This document shows, piece by piece, positions 1 through 7,971 of a stretch of DNA of 64,000 nucleotides. This stretch comes from JASLMY01 sp965226475. GTDB taxonomy: Bacteria > Pseudomonadota > Alphaproteobacteria > GCA-2731375. How positions within the stretch are numbered: the stretch's first letter is position 1; every line of letters begins with the position of its first letter. The notes beneath the pieces are model-generated. The model saw only the letters and a program-made list of their open reading frames with translations. It had not been told where the DNA came from and did not search any database. The translations under genes and the position numbers were made by a program. The stretch is taken from assembly GCA_965226475.1 (NCBI GenBank), contig CBDDDJ010000005.1:248001-312000 (forward strand). The letters run 5' to 3'.

Positions 1-1053
1 GAGTTTGCCGAGCTTCGAGCTGATGTCGGATCCCGAGCTGCTGCACGCCTGGGCGATGAACCTGATGGTGATGAACGTCTCGACCCGCAAGTATGGCCGC
101 GCGGTGCGTCTGCCGGCGGACGCGGGCGGCGATCTGCCGTCGGCGGCGGGGGACGGGAGTTCGAAGTCGGCGGTCTCGCGCCGCTTCGTGGCCCTGACGC
201 GCTCGAAGCTGAAGGCTTGGCTGGCGAGCCGGCTGGAGGAACTGGATCTTCTGGTCGTCCAGATCGACGGGCTTCATGTCGGCGATCACGTGATGGTGGC
301 GGCGATCGGTATCGACGCGGGCGGCGAGAAGCACGTGCTGGGCCTGGCCGAGGGCGCGACGGAGAACACGGCCACGGTGCAAGCCCTGCTCGACAACCTG
401 ATCGATCGCGGCCTCGATCCCGAGCGCCCCCGGCTCTACATCGTCGACGGCGCCAAGGCGCTCTCCAAGGCGATCCGGCGGAGCTTCGGGCATGCGGCGC
501 TGATCCAGCGTTGCCAGGTGCACAAGGGGCGCAACATCACAGACCGGCTGGACGAGAGCCTGCACGCGGGCGTCCGCAAGGCCTTGCGCCAGGCCTGGGA
601 CCAGGGCGACGCGGACAAGGCCGAGCGGCTCTTGCGCAATCTCGCCCGCCGCCTGGAACACGATGCGCCCGGCGTCTCCGCCACCATCCTGGAGGGCCTC
701 GACGAGATCCTCACCGTCATCCGCCTCGGCCTGCCCCCGGAACTCCGCCGCGCGCTGGCCTGCACCAACGCGATCGAGAACGCGCTGGGCACGGTCAGGA
801 CCGTGCAACGCAACGTCAAGCGCTGGCGCAACGCCGAGATGGCGCTGCGCTGGACCGCCGCCGGCCTTCTGGAGGCCAAGAAAACCTTCCGCCGCCTCAA
901 GGCCTACAGGCAACTCCCCGTCCTCCACGCCGCCTTGCGTGACGCCGTCGAGAAGGCAAAACGAAAGGCCGCCATTGAAGACATCGACGAGGCCGCGTAG
1001 CCTCGAAATCACACGATGCCTACCTCGCCCTTTTCAACATCGGGCGGGACATC
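1..1053 (+). mobile_element. IS256-family insertion sequence, 5' end outside window
   Basis: The element runs in from the left edge and ends near 1053, where the sequence GGGCGGGACATC closes the right inverted repeat. The same terminal stretch occurs, in the opposite orientation, at the outer end of the IS256 copy at 52193-55250, which is how the boundary was set. The element lies directly against a truncated short-chain dehydrogenase, so it (or a deletion that started from it) removed the rest of that gene. The left inverted repeat and any target duplication cannot be seen. Confidence 0.85.
2..1000 (+). CDS. IS256-family transposase, N-terminus outside window
   Basis: This is a DDE-type transposase of the IS256 (mutator-like) family that carries out cut-and-paste or copy-out transposition. 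The frame is open to the left edge, and alignment by eye with the complete copy at 53859-55157 shows that about 100 N-terminal residues lie outside the window. Visible landmarks are the first catalytic Asp in VVQIDGLHVGDH, the second in YIVDGAKALSKA, and the Glu in ACTNAIEN. The C-terminus IEDIDEAA is intact. It is clearly diverged from the 54 kb copy, with many substitutions such as GIDAGGEK against GIDTGGAK, so the two are not a recent duplicate. It looks able to function if the outside part is intact. Confidence 0.93.
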   Translation, partial: SLPSFELMSDPELLHAWAMNLMVMNVSTRKYGRAVRLPADAGGDLPSAAGDGSSKSAVSRRFVALTRSKLKAWLASRLEELDLLVVQIDGLHVGDHVMVAAIGIDAGGEKHVLGLAEGATENTATVQALLDNLIDRGLDPERPRLYIVDGAKALSKAIRRSFGHAALIQRCQVHKGRNITDRLDESLHAGVRKALRQAWDQGDADKAERLLRNLARRLEHDAPGVSATILEGLDEILTVIRLGLPPELRRALACTNAIENALGTVRTVQRNVKRWRNAEMALRWTAAGLLEAKKTFRRLKAYRQLPVLHAALRDAVEKAKRKAAIEDIDEAA

Positions 1054-1183
1054 GCCCCTCCAGGTCCGCGAGATGGACGGCCGCGCCCATCTCCGCCAGC
1101 AGGCGCGCCGTGGCACTCCCGATTCCGCCGGCCGCCCCGGTGATCGCCACCCGCGCGCCCGTCATGTCGAAGGCCGTCGCCAT
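1054..1183 (-). pseudogene. short-chain dehydrogenase/reductase, N-terminal remnant
   Basis: On the minus strand an ATG at 1183, preceded by GGGGAG, opens a frame beginning MATAFDMTGARVAITGAAGG and running about 43 codons. It contains the Rossmann TGxxxGIG nucleotide-binding motif (TGAAGGIG) and the following helix and strand (AVHLADLEG) typical of classical SDRs. The frame then runs into the IS256 end at 1053. All of the catalytic domain (Ser-Tyr-Lys) is missing, so this is a dead fragment. It lies 26 bp downstream of the kinase/receiver remnant on the same strand, so the two were probably neighbours in one transcription unit. Confidence 0.75.
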
Positions 1184-1209
1184 TCTCCCCTCCCCTTTGC
1201 CGTTCCGGA

Positions 1210-1808
1210 CTATTCCAGCATTTCATCGATCCGCCGCGCGAGCGACTCGGGGTCGAAAGGCTTGTGGATCAGGATCGCGCCGCCGGCCGTGTCGTGGCGC
1301 CGCAGCGTATCGGCCGTATAGCCGGACATGAAGATCACCGGAATATCCGGCTTTAGTTGGCGGACGACGCGGGCGATCTCCGGGCCGCTGAGCCCGCCCG
1401 GCAGGATCACGTCGGTCAACAGCAGATCGACATCGTGGTCCCCGGCCAGTATCGAGAGGGCGTCCGGGCCGCTGCCGGCATCGAGGACGCGATAGCCGCG
1501 ATCGTCCAGGACCAGGCGGACCAACTGGCGCAGGCCTTCGTCATCCTCGACCACGAGGATCGTCCGGGTCCGATTGGTCGACCGCTCGCGTTCGCCCGCC
1601 GGGAGCGGGCATACCACATGATCCACCGCTTCCGGCGTCTCGCCGGCGCGCGGAAGGTAGAGCTCGAAGCCGGTGCCGTCCCCTGGTTCCGAGCGGACGG
1701 TGATCGCGCCCCCCGACTGATGAACGAAGCCATAGACCATGGAGAGATCGAGCCCGGTGCCCTTGTCGGGGGTCTTCGTGGTGAAAAAAGGCTCTGTAGC
1801 GCACCCGG
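1210..1808 (-). pseudogene. hybrid sensor histidine kinase, C-terminal remnant (ATPase tail plus receiver)
   Basis: The minus-strand frame ending at 1210 starts inside a HATPase_c domain (EPFFTTK, then GTGLDLSMVYG, the G2 box region) and continues through a short linker into a complete response-regulator receiver. The receiver has the acidic pair in VVEDDEG, the phospho-acceptor Asp in LLLTDVILPG, and the Lys in HKPFDPE. This is the layout of a PAS-type hybrid kinase whose receiver is at the C-terminus. Everything before EPFFTTK, including the H-box and dimerization helices, is cut off by the IS3 element at 1809. The G2 box normally reads GTGLGLS; here the second Gly is Asp, a further sign of decay. 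There is no start codon left, so it is unlikely to be expressed. Confidence 0.85.
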
Positions 1809-1829
1809 TTCCTTGGACACAAGTTTGTC

Positions 1830-2735
1830 TCACGCGGCGGGCCTGATTGAGATCGCGGCGTGCCACGCCTGACGAGCTTGAGCGGGGCTCAGGTAGCCGT
1901 TCTTTTCGACGATCCACTGGGCATTGTAGAGTTCGACGAAGTCGCGGACGGCGTCCCGCAGCTCCGCGATGTTGCGGTAGATGCGACCATGGATGATCTG
2001 TTCCTTCAGCGTGCGATTGAACCGCTCGGCGACGCCGTTGGTCTGGGGCTCGGCGACGAAGGCGTAGGACGGCTGGATGCCCCAGAACTTGATCTGGTTG
2101 GTGAAGTGGTCCGACAGATACTGGGAGCCGTGATCCATCCGCAAGGCCAGCCCCCGAGCCGCGCCGGCCGCGGTCGAGCCATACAGCCCGGCAAGCCCCA
2201 TGGAGATCGGCTGCAGGGCGGCGAAGCGGTCGCCGCGCTTGCAGACATGCCAGCCGACACACTCGGCGTTCCAATGCTCGACGGCGGTGAAGATCCAGCC
2301 CCAGCCGTCGTCCACCGTGAACACCCGAACGCCATCGGTGCCCCACATGAGGTTCGGGGCATGAGTGATGATCTCACCGTCATGGGGATTGCCGCCACGG
2401 CGGCGGCAGCGATGGGGCGAGAGCAGATTGTTCTCGCGCATCAGGCGGAGCACCCGCTTGCGGGCAACCCGGATGTCGCGACAGACCCGAAGCCGAGCCC
2501 AGACCTTGCGGTAGCCCTCGCCCTCCCAGGGCGATGCCTCCAGGTCGGCTTCGATCGCCACCAGCAGCGCCTGGTCCGAGATCGCGGGCTTCGGTCCCCG
2601 ACGCTTTGCCGGCGGCTGCTCGGCGTGCTGGCCGGAGGTCATGGCGTAGAACGAGGAGCGGGCCATGCCCCAGGCGGCGCAGACCCGCCGCAGGCCGTAG
2701 GCCAGACCCGTGCCGGGCGAGGTGGCGGCACTCAT
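1830..2735 (-). CDS. IS3-family transposase OrfB (integrase domain)
   Basis: This 301-residue protein has an HTH_21-like N-terminal part followed by an rve integrase core. The DDE residues can be read as Asp in MWGTDGVRVF, Asp in RMDHGSQYLSDHF and Glu in NGVAERFNRTLKE, with the usual D-D-35-E spacing. It starts at ATG 2735, which overlaps the orfA stop (ATGA), so OrfB is probably made by translational coupling or by frameshifting from orfA, as in other IS3 elements. The reading frame is intact, so the element may still be mobile. The C-terminus ends 9 bp before the terminal repeat, typical for the family. Confidence 0.93.
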   Translation of the reverse strand: MSAATSPGTGLAYGLRRVCAAWGMARSSFYAMTSGQHAEQPPAKRRGPKPAISDQALLVAIEADLEASPWEGEGYRKVWARLRVCRDIRVARKRVLRLMRENNLLSPHRCRRRGGNPHDGEIITHAPNLMWGTDGVRVFTVDDGWGWIFTAVEHWNAECVGWHVCKRGDRFAALQPISMGLAGLYGSTAAGAARGLALRMDHGSQYLSDHFTNQIKFWGIQPSYAFVAEPQTNGVAERFNRTLKEQIIHGRIYRNIAELRDAVRDFVELYNAQWIVEKNGYLSPAQARQAWHAAISIRPAA

Positions 2736-3142
2736 CGCCGCGACCTCCGCCGCCCCAAAGGGCCGAAGGTCTCCGTCTTGGCCTCCAGCAGTTCCACCTG
2801 CATGGTCAACTCTCCGATCCGCTTCATGGCGCTATCCAGTTCCGCCTGCACCGGATCGCCCTTGCGTTGCTTGAGCGAGGCGTCGATCCCGCCGATCGCT
2901 TTCTCACGCCACTGCTCGAGCCGGAAGATCTCTACGCCCAACTGGCGCGACAGAAGTTGCACCGGCTCGTCACGCAAAAGCCGCGGAACGACCTCACGCT
3001 TGCGCGCCACCGTCCATCGCTGGCCAAGTCCCAGCGGGCCTGCCGGCAAAGCCTGGCCTGGGGAAAACGTGGACGAGCCAAGCTCGCCCGCATTTACCAC
3101 AGGCCCATCAACAGCAACTTTCTTCTCAAAATTATCGGCCAT
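2732..3142 (-). CDS. IS3-family transposase OrfA (helix-turn-helix)
   Basis: This 136-residue protein has a DNA-binding region (KREVVPRLLRDEPVQLLSRQ) and a C-terminal coiled coil (ELDSAMKRIGELTMQVELLEAK), as in OrfA proteins of the IS3 family, where it recognises the terminal repeats and multimerises. The start was placed at ATG 3142, giving MADNFEKK, because AGGAGG lies 8 nt upstream. A GTG start at 3163 is possible but lacks a ribosome-binding site. The ribosome-binding site itself lies in the inner arm of an inverted repeat (3153-3163 with 3182-3192), so its access could depend on transcript structure. Confidence 0.88.
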   Translation of the reverse strand: MADNFEKKVAVDGPVVNAGELGSSTFSPGQALPAGPLGLGQRWTVARKREVVPRLLRDEPVQLLSRQLGVEIFRLEQWREKAIGGIDASLKQRKGDPVQAELDSAMKRIGELTMQVELLEAKTETFGPLGRRRSRR

Positions 3143-3210
3143 GTTCCGGTCCTCCTTGGACACTTCGATTAAGCCAATTCTGTGTCCAAGGAAATCGGGT
3201 CCGACTCAAC

Positions 3211-3945
3211 TTGATCACATTTTACCAATTGATACAGGGCGGCTTCCCACCGAGGCTGGCGTCGCAATCGGCGAACGGGACGCTCCCGACGGATGGGTTC
3301 CGCTACTGTGAACCGCTACGGGCCGCCTCGTCGTTCGGCTGGTACGTCTATCTCCCGGTGGACCTTTGGCTGCTATGGGACGGATGCGAGACGCAGTGGA
3401 GCCTCGACGAGGGACAGACGTGGTATCCGCTGGCCGAAGCCATTCAATATCCGGGCTTTTCCAATGAGTTCGACGACGCGGCACCGGAGGCCTGCCGGGG
3501 CTACGCCCCGCCATTTCTGACACGGGGCGTGGAGCACGACATTCTGCAGGTTTGGACCGGCGTAGTCGCGGCGACGGAGCCGGACATCTGTGCCCTGGTG
3601 CGGGGACCGGCCAACCTGTCATGGCGCACCGACTTCTCGGTGCTTGAGGGAATCATCGAGACGGATCGCTGGTTCGGGCCCCTTTTCACCAATATCAGAC
3701 TGCGAAAGATCGACAGTCCCATCGTGTTCCGAGGCATCCAACCGTTCTTGCAGGTCCAGCCGGTGCCGAAAGCGGTGCTCAACCACGTCATGAACGGCCA
3801 GCCGGCCGTGCACGGCGGACTGGTCTCGCTGGAAATGGAGCAATGGGAGCGCTTCGAGGCCACGGTGGTGCATCGAATGAAAACCAGAAAGCGCCTGGGC
3901 GATTACGCGGTGGAGGTCCGCAAGAAACGTCGATCGTCGGAATAG
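3211..3945 (+). CDS. DUF6065-like protein of unknown function, possibly 5'-truncated
   Basis: This 244-residue protein is rich in Trp and Pro. It shows the pattern I associate with DUF6065: an N-terminal FYQL strand, LPTDGFRYCEPLRAASSFGW, LWLLWDG, then a long beta-rich middle and a basic tail (RKKRRSSE). The family assignment is from memory and tentative. No function is known to me and no catalytic motif stands out; no signal peptide or membrane segment is seen. The only start is TTG at 3211, without a good ribosome-binding site, and the frame is open upstream into the right end of the IS3 element. The native start codon was therefore probably removed by the insertion, although the domain itself looks nearly complete. 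Neighbours give no functional clue. Confidence 0.6.
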   Translation: MITFYQLIQGGFPPRLASQSANGTLPTDGFRYCEPLRAASSFGWYVYLPVDLWLLWDGCETQWSLDEGQTWYPLAEAIQYPGFSNEFDDAAPEACRGYAPPFLTRGVEHDILQVWTGVVAATEPDICALVRGPANLSWRTDFSVLEGIIETDRWFGPLFTNIRLRKIDSPIVFRGIQPFLQVQPVPKAVLNHVMNGQPAVHGGLVSLEMEQWERFEATVVHRMKTRKRLGDYAVEVRKKRRSSE

Positions 3946-4123
3946 GCGTACCGTCTCGCCTTGCCGAGGATCTTCCAGAGCCTCGATATATTCCGGAAAT
4001 TCAACGGCTTGGCCGGTTGTCTCGGCCGCGTTCGCCCGACCATCCCGATGCGGGAGCGGAAAAGTTCGGATTTGAGCCTCGATTTGGTATGGTTCCAATA
4101 CTCGAGCGGGAACTTGCCGGGCG

Positions 4124-5773
4124 ATGGCCGATATCGAGAACAAGGCGGATATTTGGATCGACCTGGTCGGGCCGTTTCGCGTCCTGTCGGCCACCGGCGA
4201 GGATTTGTCGCCGCGTGGTCGCAAGGCGTGCGGACTTTTGGCCCTTTTGGCGGTTTCGCCAGAGAGGCGGCGTTCGCGCGCCTGGCTTCAAGACAAGCTT
4301 TGGAGCGATCGTCCACCAAAACAGGGCGGCGCAAGCCTTCGGCAGGCCCTGAGCGAGATTCGCCGTGCCTTCGGTCCTCAACGCGATTGCCTGCGGAGCG
4401 ACCGTCGGATCGTCGCCTTGGACCCCGAGCGTCTGCATGTCGATCTCGACGGCGCGGACCTGGCCGCGCTCTCGACTCTGAGCGAACAGCCCGTCCTGCT
4501 CGAGGACATCGATATCGGCGACGCGGAGTTCGAGAGCTGGGTCCGCAATCAGCGTCTGGGCTTCGAGTTTCGTCTCGCGAACATCAAGGCGAAGAATCTG
4601 GCGGCCGAGGCGGAACCATCGGCCATGGCTCGGCCCTCCGTCTCTTTGTCGGGCCAGCCCTGGCTCCGCCTTCTGCCTCCGGTCTTCGACAGCGGCGACG
4701 GCGGCGCCTTCCTCTCCCAATTTGTCGGCGACAGGATCACGCAGGGCCTGATTGAGCATTGGGGCATCGAATTGACAGACACGCCGAGCGGCCCGAACGG
4801 AATACAGATCGGGTCGAGGCGCGGCGGTTCCCCCATGAGGTATGCCTGAACGTTCGAATCCTCGCGGGTGAGAACGCGTCTCGGGTCTGGTCGGGTTCGC
4901 AGAGCATCCGGTTGAATGAAGGCTCGGTCCACGACTCGCCCGAACTTCAGATTCTCGTCAACCAGTCGATCGAGGTGGCCGGCATCCATCTGCGGCGCCT
5001 CGGCCACTCCCATGATTCGGCGACCGCCTTCGCAAGCGCGCATGACGCGGTTCACGCCATGTTTCGCATCGAGATGGACGAGGTTTTTCGCGCCGACGCG
5101 CTGCTCGCCGACGCCTTCCGCCATGAACCCAAAGGCGTCTATCTGGCCTGGCGTGCCTATGCGCGAACCTTCGTCTTCGGTGAAGCCCCCGGCATCGACG
5201 GGCCAGCCGTCATGGAGGAGGCGGAGGCGCTGGCGCGTCACGCCTTCGAACTGGACCCGCACAACGCCACGGTGCTGGCGCTGATCTCCTATGTTCACAG
5301 TTTCCTCTGCCGGCGTTACGAGGCCGGTCACGAGCTGGCGGAGCAAAGCCTGAAATACAACCCCTCGCACCCGCTGGGGCATGCCTTTCTCGGTCGCGCC
5401 AAATCCTATCTCGGTCGTCACGACGAAGGCTATCGGCTGGCCCGCAAGGGGCTCGATCGATCCGGGCAGGCGCCCTAATCTCTACACATTGCATTTTTTG
5501 AGCGGCGTCACGGCGCTGCAGTCTGGCAAACTCAGGGAGGCCGCGGCCGCGGCGGAGATCGCCATCGCGATGGCGCCGAACTACCGGGCGCCACGGCGTT
5601 ATCTCGTGCCGCTCTATCTGAAACTCGGCGAGCGCGACAAGGCGAGAAGCGCCCTGGAGAAACTCCGCGAACTGGAGCCGCGTTTCTCGCTCGATGCGAT
5701 GCGCCAAAGCGCCTATCCGAGCACGGCGATCCGCGAGGCGGGACTGCTGGTCTTTTCGGACCGCGACCTCTGA
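4124..5773 (+). pseudogene. SARP-type transcriptional regulator with TPR region, two compensating frameshifts
   Basis: Three successive frames together encode one protein of about 550 residues. Frame one (4124 to about 4830) gives a winged-helix OmpR/SARP N-terminus (DLVGPFRVLSATG, LLALLAVSPERRRSRAWL, DKLWSDR, ASLRQALSEIRRAFG). Frame two (about 4830 to 5473) gives the middle and first TPRs (AEALARHAFELDPHNATVLA, LAEQSLKYNPSHPLGHAFLG). Frame three (5474 to 5773) gives the last TPRs (LREAAAAAEIAIAMAPNY, LGERDKARSALEKLRELEPRF). The first shift fits loss of one C in the run TTCCCCCATG near 4826-4832; the second fits gain of one C in GCGCCCTAAT near 5470-5475. Proteins of this type are predicted cytoplasmic DNA-binding regulators. 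Either the gene is dead or the two single-base indels are sequence errors. Confidence 0.82.
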
Positions 5774-5779
5774 ACCCTT

Positions 5780-6262
5780 TCAGGCTTGGTTCCGGCCCTC
5801 CTCTTCCCCGGCTTCGGCCATTTTCTCCCAGGCGCCGTCCTCGCGCTGCCGCCAGTAGGCGAGCCGGTGTCCCGCCTCGCGATAGTCCCGCCATCGCCCC
5901 CTGGCCGCCTGGACGGCGGCCTCGTCACGGCCCTCGAAGATGTCGACCGCGCGGGCGAAGTCGGCGATGAAGGCCGGAGCCATCCCGTCGAGCGAGACCA
6001 GGACATCCGCCGCGTTCGGGTTCTCCTCCGACGCGGTCAGATAGATCGGCTGCCGTTCGGCGCTACCGGCGCCGGCGGCGGCGTGCGGCAGCCAAGCCCC
6101 CGGATCGTAGGTCCAGAGGATGGTATCGAGCGCGGCCACCCGCTCTTGTGAACCGGCCAGCAGGACCGCGCGGTGCCCCCGTTCGAGAATCGTCTCCAGA
6201 AGCCTCGGAAGCACCCGTTCCAGCGGCGCGCGCTGCAGGTGGTAGAAGCCGATCTCGGTCAT
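5780..6262 (-). CDS. holC: DNA polymerase III chi subunit
   Basis: HolC is the clamp-loader accessory subunit that links the replicase to single-strand binding protein. The 160-residue product begins MTEIGFYHL and has the family landmarks LLETILERGHRAVLLAGS, LDTILWTYDPGAWLPHA, QPIYLTASEENPNAADVLV and a C-terminal W-R-YREAGHRLAYWRQ segment. The start at 6262 overlaps the pepA stop by four bases (ATGA), so the gene is translationally coupled to pepA; pepA-holC is a conserved alphaproteobacterial pair. An upstream in-frame ATG would add 42 residues unlike the family and was not used. The gene converges on the SARP pseudogene with only 6 bp between stops. Confidence 0.93.
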   Translation of the reverse strand: MTEIGFYHLQRAPLERVLPRLLETILERGHRAVLLAGSQERVAALDTILWTYDPGAWLPHAAAGAGSAERQPIYLTASEENPNAADVLVSLDGMAPAFIADFARAVDIFEGRDEAAVQAARGRWRDYREAGHRLAYWRQREDGAWEKMAEAGEEEGRNQA

Positions 6263-7749
6263 TTGCCCTCGTAGTGGTCGCGGACCAGGCGGTCGAGGGC
6301 TCGAACGCCCCAGCCGGTCCCGCCCTTCGGCACCGTCGGCTTGCCCTTCGAGGACCAGGCGACCCCGGCGATGTCGAGATGGGCCCAAGGCACCTCGTCG
6401 ACGAAGCGCTTGAGAAACTGGGCCGCGGTGATGCTGCCCGCGGGCCGACCGCCGACGTTCTGCATGTCGGCGATGTCGGAGTTGATTTGCTTGTCGTAGG
6501 CCTCGCCGATCGGCAGGCGCCAGATGCCTTCCGCCTCGGCCTCGCCGGCCGCTGTCAGCTGCTCGGCGAGTTCATCGTCATTGGCGAAAAGGCCGGCGTA
6601 TTCGTGGCCGAGGGCGATGATCATGGCGCCGGTGAGGGTTGCGAGATCGACCATGAAGCGAGGCTTGAAGCGCTCCTTCACGTACCAGAGGGCGTCGGCC
6701 AGGACCAGGCGGCCTTCCGCATCCGTGTTGATCACCTCGATCGTCTGGCCCGACATCGAAGTGACGATGTCGCCTGGGCGCTGCGCGGTGCCGGAGGGCA
6801 TGTTCTCCACTAGGCCGATGACGCCGACGGCGTTGACCTTGGCCTTGCGGCCGGCGAGCGCCCGCATCAGGCCGGTGACGGTGCCGGCGCCGCCCATGTC
6901 CCACTTCATCTGTTCCATGCCGCCCGCGGGCTTGATGGAGATGCCGCCGGTATCGAAGCAGACGCCCTTTCCGACGAAGGCGACCGGCCGTTGGCGCACA
7001 CCCGCGCCGTTCCAGCGCATGACCACCAGGCGGCTGTCGCGGGCGCTGCCCTGGCCGACACCCAACAGCGCGCCCATGCCGAGCTTGGCCATCCGGGCCT
7101 CGTCCAGTACCTCGACCTTGAGGCCGTGCTTCACCAACTTGCGGCATTCGGCGGCGAAGCTTTCTGGATAGAGGACGTTCGCCGGCTCCGACACCAGGTC
7201 GCGGGTGAGGAAGACGCCGTTGGCGATGGCGTCGAGCGGCGCGAAGGCGCGTCTGGCCGCCGCCGGACCCTTGACCCCGACAGCGACCCGTTCGAGCGAC
7301 GGCTTCTCGCTCGCTTTTCGGGTCGTGCGGTATTTGTCGAAGCGGTAACTCCCGAGACGGGCGCCATAGCCGATCCGGGCCGCGACCTCGGCCAAGCCCA
7401 GGGACGAACCGGCGAGGTCCTCGGCCAGGATCGCCAGCGCCTTCTCGCCGCTCGTCGCCAATCGGCCGACCGCGCCACCGCCGACCGCTTCGAGGGCCAA
7501 GTCGCCGACCTCGGCCTGTTTGCCGATACCGGCGACCAGAACCCGGCCGACGGCGTCACTCGGCGCCGGCACCTCGAGCCAGCTCGCCTTGCCCCCCTTG
7601 AAGGCAACGGCCGCGACCGCGCGGGAAATCGCGCCATCCAGGCTGGCGTCCAACGCGCCGCCGTTGGCGAGCAACGTGCCCCCCTCCTCCGCCAGGACGA
7701 CGATCACGCCCCGCTTGACCTGTCTCAGCTCGCTGAACGAAATCCTCAT
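6259..7749 (-). CDS. pepA: leucyl aminopeptidase (M17 family)
   Basis: PepA is a cytoplasmic di-metal peptidase that removes N-terminal residues from peptides. The 496-residue length is normal. The N-terminal macro-like domain is followed by the M17 catalytic domain with the metal and substrate residues K261, D266 and K273 in VGKGVCFDTGGISIKPAGGM and the signature NTDAEGRL at 341-348. The ATG at 7749 is the only plausible start. The gene is transcribed away from surA across a 222-bp gap and is coupled to holC downstream. In many alphaproteobacteria lptF, lptG and lptD lie on the other side of this gap; here they do not. Confidence 0.97.
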   Translation of the reverse strand: MRISFSELRQVKRGVIVVLAEEGGTLLANGGALDASLDGAISRAVAAVAFKGGKASWLEVPAPSDAVGRVLVAGIGKQAEVGDLALEAVGGGAVGRLATSGEKALAILAEDLAGSSLGLAEVAARIGYGARLGSYRFDKYRTTRKASEKPSLERVAVGVKGPAAARRAFAPLDAIANGVFLTRDLVSEPANVLYPESFAAECRKLVKHGLKVEVLDEARMAKLGMGALLGVGQGSARDSRLVVMRWNGAGVRQRPVAFVGKGVCFDTGGISIKPAGGMEQMKWDMGGAGTVTGLMRALAGRKAKVNAVGVIGLVENMPSGTAQRPGDIVTSMSGQTIEVINTDAEGRLVLADALWYVKERFKPRFMVDLATLTGAMIIALGHEYAGLFANDDELAEQLTAAGEAEAEGIWRLPIGEAYDKQINSDIADMQNVGGRPAGSITAAQFLKRFVDEVPWAHLDIAGVAWSSKGKPTVPKGGTGWGVRALDRLVRDHYEGK

Positions 7750-7971
7750 TGCTTGTCACCTCCAGACCCTTTGGCATCCGCCGAACGACCCGTGCCGGCG
7801 ACGGCATGGCGTCATCTTACCCCCGGGCCGGCGTAAGAGAAGAGCCCACGCGGCGCAACGACTGGCATTGACGCGCGTGGGCTTCTATACGGACTGTCGA
7901 GAGAGTATTCTCGCTCGACCCGCCGAGTGGAGGCGGTGGGCCGGCGGCCGACACATGGGCGCAAGGGACCG
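7750..7971. promoter_or_regulatory. divergent intergenic region between pepA and surA
   Basis: This 222-bp gap must hold the promoters for the pepA-holC unit (minus) and the surA-pdxA-ksgA unit (plus). A TATACG hexamer near 7891 and TTGACG near 7872 are visible on the plus strand, but their 12-bp spacing is too short for a standard sigma-70 site, so no promoter is claimed. AAGGGACC just before ATG 7972 is a plausible ribosome-binding site for surA. No remnant of lptF, lptG or lptD was recognised in any frame of this gap. Confidence 0.5.

Larger units (their letters stand above)
1809..3193 (-). mobile_element. IS3-family insertion sequence
   Basis: The ends are a 13-bp perfect inverted repeat, TTCCTTGGACACA at 1809-1821 and its complement at 3181-3193. 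Two overlapping transposase genes (orfA 2732-3142, orfB 1830-2735) fill the interior. The bases just outside the repeats (left ACCCGG, right ATCGGG) do not form the expected 3-4 bp target duplication. Also, the gene on the left (histidine kinase, minus strand) does not continue on the right, where a different plus-strand gene begins. The element therefore marks a deletion or rearrangement junction and not a simple insertion. An inner copy of TCCTTGGACAC at 3153-3163 forms a second inverted pair with the right end. Confidence 0.88.

Noticed and set aside
4824..5476. Programmed frameshifting in the SARP/TPR gene
   Set aside because: Two opposite shifts at C runs without slippery heptamers or downstream structure, and the family needs no frameshift; indels or sequence errors are simpler.
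7872..7896. TTGACG and TATACG as a surA promoter
   Set aside because: The spacing is only 12 bp, well below the 16-19 bp expected for sigma-70 promoters.
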